Source: Evernia prunastri
Taxonomy: Eukaryota; Ascomycota; Lecanoromycetes; Lecanorales; Parmeliaceae
Direction: 5' to 3'
DNA length: 64,000 bases
Assembly: GCA_003184365.1 (NCBI GenBank)
Contig: NKYR01000060.1
Location: 62,001 to 126,000, forward strand
The notes under the pieces were generated by a model. That model was not told the origin of the DNA. It made no database searches and saw only the letters and a program-made list of their open reading frames with translations. Both the position numbers and the translations under genes were made by a program. Shown here piece by piece: positions 60,880 through 64,000 of this stretch. The stretch's first letter is position 1. Every line of letters starts with the position of its first letter.

Positions 60880-62689
60880 CATATATGTTGTACAGAGACT
60901 TTATAAAAAATTAGTTTTTTTAGATCGAGACTAATAATATTAGCTTCGACGAAGTAATTCGCTCACATTTTTGAAAATTATTTACGTAATTTTTCAAAGT
61001 CTTTAACTTACGTCTGAAGTATAATATATTTAAAATACGACTTTAAGTCGCTGCGAGTGAGATCTTTAAGTAATTAAATAATATCGAGATAAGCATATAT
61101 TACGCATATACGTCGCTTATACTAATAATTAATTTAATATAAATTATTAGAAAGTAATAATAGCGAAGAGAAAGTTTTAAAGAAAGAGATTTCAAGAAGA
61201 GAATCTAATACTCTTCTTTCTATAAATCTAATCGTTATTAATAATTATTTAACAGTCGAAGTCACGCATATATTAATTATATATAGATTGATATTAGAAA
61301 AATAGATATTATTATTAGTGAAAGCGCTCGACGTAAGATTATAATCAATAAAATATAAGATTATATTATTATATCTAAGTATTTCGAAACGAGTATTAAT
61401 AAGATTTTTTATTTTATATATACTAAGTCGATATTTAATAGAAACGATTATAAAAGCGCGTAAACTATAATTAATTAGCATATATTCACGATATATCTCA
61501 CACACACTCGACTTATATTCTTTATAATTAATTTAAATTAGATATAATTTACGCATATATAAATTAATAGACTTTATTTCAACTTCAAATCTATTAAATT
61601 ACGATTATTTAATAAAGATCGAAAAAAAGATAAGAAAGAATAAGCGTGAAAACAAGTATTTAAATATAGTGAAATTAAATATTATTAATATATTTATTAG
61701 AATATACTCTTCTCACGCTTAGTATATAATTAAATTAAGATTTAAAATATTAATAGATTTCGACAGAGATCTCGTTCTTCGATATATACGCTTTTTATTT
61801 AAAAACGTCTTAAAATATAGACTAAGTATTAATATAATGCGTTTTACGTGAAATGATATATATAGCGTATATATTACGATTAACGAACGAATATAGAAAT
61901 ATACAAAGATTAATTGTTAAAAATATTTAAGCGAAATAAGATAAGTATATACATTACTTATATGAAGTCTATATTTATTACTATAAATTATATTTATTAA
62001 TTATTCGCAGAGTAGTAATTTAAAGTTATAATATTCAGTAAGATATTTGTTATCGACGATCGCACGAATAGATTTTTCGTATCTAAAGATTCTTATTAAA
62101 TATAAAGCTTAATCTACGTTATAAAATTATATTCATATAGATTATTTAACGTAACGATATAAGTAATATAATAAGTAATATCGATATTTTTAGTGTATAT
62201 CGCGTATATACTAAATATATATAGTGTTTAATTATTTATAGAAACGAGATTAAATAGAGTCACTCTCTTACTGTTACGGATATGGGCTGCATTAGGGTGA
62301 TTCCGCTGTCTTGGCGGGGTCACACGCTCTTTTGGCGCATTGGATAGGGGGATGCACCCTATTCCATGACACTTACGAAGTACGATTTAATATCTATATT
62401 TTAAATAATCAAGATCGATTTTCGTTTTTTATACTCGTCTTACGCGAAATATATACTTATTATTTATTATATTTAATTAAGATATTTCAAGATATCGCAA
62501 ATAATATTGTTGAGATTATTAAAAAATATGACTTGCTAAATTTGACTACGCGTAAGTTAAATATATATCACGTATAAACTAAGATATTAATTAATTTTAA
62601 AACGTCTTATTATTTTATTATTTTTTTCAAATTTGAAATAAAAATACAAAAAAGACTCTTTTCGTGCGATTTATTAAAGTCTTAACATT
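60880..62689. repeat. AT-rich block with RIP-like signature
   Basis: Strongly AT-rich. Remaining C residues sit mostly in CG, CT or TCG contexts while CA/TG pairs are scarce and TA is abundant, as expected when CpA is mutated to TpA by repeat-induced point mutation. Frames are closed everywhere apart from short AT-coded ORFs. No source element is recognisable. It ends abruptly at the copia LTR at 62690. Confidence 0.75.
62272..62375. other. GC-normal island inside the AT-rich block
   Basis: Starts TGTTACGGATATGGGCTGC and runs about 100 bp with normal composition before AT-rich sequence resumes. TGTTACGG is a common fungal LTR start, so this may be a solo LTR fragment inserted after the surrounding repeat was mutated. 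Confidence 0.45.
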
Positions 62690-62861
62690 TGTTGAAAAGA
62701 GCGGTAGGACGAGGCCTAACCTCCTCGTGTGCAACCGAGGCGTAGACGGATTGGGACTAGCGTCCGCACTGCACTCTCATATGGCCTTGTGACCACCTGT
62801 CCCTTCATTCTGTACGTACTTTAGTAGTAATGAAGGACAGTCACCACATGCCCGTTCAACA
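62690..62861 (+). mobile_element. 5' LTR of a Ty1/copia retrotransposon
   Basis: 172 bp bounded by TGTTGAA and TTCAACA, a 7-bp terminal inverted match with TG...CA ends. It is followed at once by the primer site and then a gag frame. The left flank ACATT (62685-62689) may be the target duplication; the right end lies outside the window. An internal hairpin occurs at 62797-62840. Confidence 0.75.
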
Positions 62862-62876
62862 GGTTATGAGCCCGGG
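62862..62876 (+). other. primer-binding site, half-tRNA-iMet type
   Basis: GGTTATGAGCCCGGG directly after the LTR is complementary to the anticodon stem-loop GGGCTCATAACC of initiator tRNA-Met, matching over the first 13 bases. Priming from an internal tRNA-iMet fragment is known for Drosophila copia. Confidence 0.7.
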
Positions 62877-63060
62877 TTAGCGTAAGCTGCCTGTGGCTGT
62901 CACGTCAAACGCTCGACCACGTTACCAGAGGGTAAAACGGCAGTAGAGAGGATCTACCTATCACCCTGTTAGAGAACAGGAAGACTGGAACGAGACCAGT
63001 ACTTACAATTACACCCAAAGTTCAAGCAGGTTGCCTCGGACACTCGGACACTTGTCAATC

Positions 63061-64000
63061 ATGTCCGACTCGGCAACCAAATCCAATGCACGGCGACCCG
63101 TCGAAACCCTCACTCGCCAGATCCAGGAGCGATGGTTCAGACTCATGAAGCAGTGGCTCATCGGTGAGGGCCTTTGGGATGTAGTCGATCCAGACAATGC
63201 TCCCGACCCTCCTGTCTTCTCCAGAGATGGACCAATATTCCCCACCGCCGCAGCCAAGGCTGTAGAGAGCCCGGCATACGGCAAGAACCAGGAGTTCAAC
63301 GAGACCAACAAGAAACTCGATGCGAGAGCTCAATATCAGCTCGGTAACTGCATCGACGACGATGATGGAGAAATGGTTGCCGAAGAGACAAGGTCCAGAG
63401 GAATATGGAATAGACTTATCAAGAAGTACAAGAAGACACTCAAGACCGTAGGACGTCAATATCTTGCCGACCTTGTCAACTACAAGAAGTCCCCGGACAT
63501 GGACATTGAAGCCGCATACACCGAAATCACCAAGATGAGTCGCAAGGTTGTGGAGCTTCAGCCCGAGATGAAGGCCATGGCCCTTCCTACAGGACGCTTC
63601 CAGATCCTGCTTAAGTCCCTACCCGAAGACTACGACACACTTCGCGATGCCATCGATGGACAGAAAGATCCAGACCTCGAGGATTCATTTCAGAGGCTGC
63701 AAGAGAAGGAAGCTCAGCTGAAGGCCAAAGACAAGGAAGCGGCCATGTGGGCCAAGGACAATAATCGCAAGGGCGGTCATGATCGCGGTCGAGCCGCTCA
63801 GCGCCGTCCCCGTCTACGCCGCTCTACCAGCTCCAGCGGCAGTGAGCGCGAAAAGCCAGCATGGCACGAACAATTTTGTCCCTATGTTCATCTCGTTCCT
63901 CCTCATCGGTGGAATCATGGCGCTTGCGCTTCGTGGCGACGTGCAGAAACTGCTGTGCCGTTCGGGGAGGGGATGTCAAAGATGCAAGCTTGGCGCGTGT
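63061..64000 (+). CDS. Ty1/copia gag (partial; continues beyond window)
   Basis: Structural protein of the retrotransposon particle. From the ATG at 63061 (MSDSATKSNARRPVETL) the frame is open for more than 310 codons to the window end. It contains a helical capsid-like region: WFRLMKQWLIGEGLWDVVDP, LTADL-like QYLADLVNYKKS, AYTEITKMSRKVVEL, LPTGRFQILLKSLPEDYDTL and FQRLQEKEAQLKAK. A basic Arg/Lys/Ser-rich segment (RGRAAQRRPRLRRSTSS) follows. No CCHC zinc knuckle is reached. The last 40 codons read less like gag, so a frameshift near 63860 is possible. Confidence 0.75.
   Translation, partial: MSDSATKSNARRPVETLTRQIQERWFRLMKQWLIGEGLWDVVDPDNAPDPPVFSRDGPIFPTAAAKAVESPAYGKNQEFNETNKKLDARAQYQLGNCIDDDDGEMVAEETRSRGIWNRLIKKYKKTLKTVGRQYLADLVNYKKSPDMDIEAAYTEITKMSRKVVELQPEMKAMALPTGRFQILLKSLPEDYDTLRDAIDGQKDPDLEDSFQRLQEKEAQLKAKDKEAAMWAKDNNRKGGHDRGRAAQRRPRLRRSTSSSGSEREKPAWHEQFCPYVHLVPPHRWNHGACASWRRAETAVPFGEGMSKMQAWRV

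Noticed and set aside
61245..61505. AT-coded ORF in the RIP-like block
   Set aside because: Ile/Asn/Tyr-rich translation caused by AT richness, not a gene.

Overview
The window is filamentous ascomycete DNA (Pezizomycotina, probably Leotiomycetes; the class is inferred from gene flavour, not proven). Evidence: short 45-180 bp GT-AG introns, a Zn(II)2Cys6 regulator, a fungal KRE2/MNT1 mannosyltransferase, Gyp7-type RabGAP, a STAND/ankyrin receptor, an LCCL membrane protein, and a block of AT-rich sequence with a RIP-like signature. Gene models were built by joining open frames at splice sites. Unless stated otherwise, the exon lengths of each multi-exon model sum to a multiple of three and the frame stays open.

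Layout. 0-2 kb: Zn-cluster regulator (-). 2-6.4 kb: gene-poor, with a broken transposon-type ORF. 6.4-13.9 kb: nucleotidyltransferase-like protein (+), Aro8-type aminotransferase (-), LCCL membrane protein (+), NmrA-like protein with a 7-nt microexon (-). 13.9-16.4 kb: non-coding. 16.4-20.3 kb: type I L-asparaginase with an ankyrin tail (-), a tRNA-Arg-like relic, a disordered conserved protein (-). 20.3-24.4 kb: non-coding plus a decayed gene. 24.5-36.6 kb: housekeeping block with fatty acid elongase, cytochrome oxidase subunit Va, GT15 mannosyltransferase, gamma-tubulin complex protein, Yih1/IMPACT and a Tlg1-like SNARE.

37-45 kb is accessory and unstable. It holds two copies (one truncated next to an ambiguous base) of a TIR transposon carrying an AT-hook ORF, a 49-bp-period repeat array, decayed membrane-protein and short-chain dehydrogenase genes, and an intact SAM methyltransferase. 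46.4-49.7 kb: an MFS transporter and a small DUF-type protein with a 21-nt coding minisatellite. 51.1-53.8 kb: Gyp7 RabGAP. 55.0-59.4 kb: a 1,368-residue NLR-like STAND protein with two ankyrin blocks. 60.9-62.7 kb: RIP-like AT-rich repeat. A Ty1/copia element begins at 62.69 kb (LTR, half-tRNA-type primer site, gag) and runs off the window.

The housekeeping genes serve lipid elongation, respiration, Golgi glycosylation and trafficking, microtubule nucleation and translational control. They show no operon-like logic. The accessory stretches are where novelty is most likely. I found no clear undescribed defence or signalling system. The best candidates for a second look are the NLR-like gene, the AT-hook TIR transposon, the 49-bp array and the SNARE whose membrane anchor sits on its own exon.
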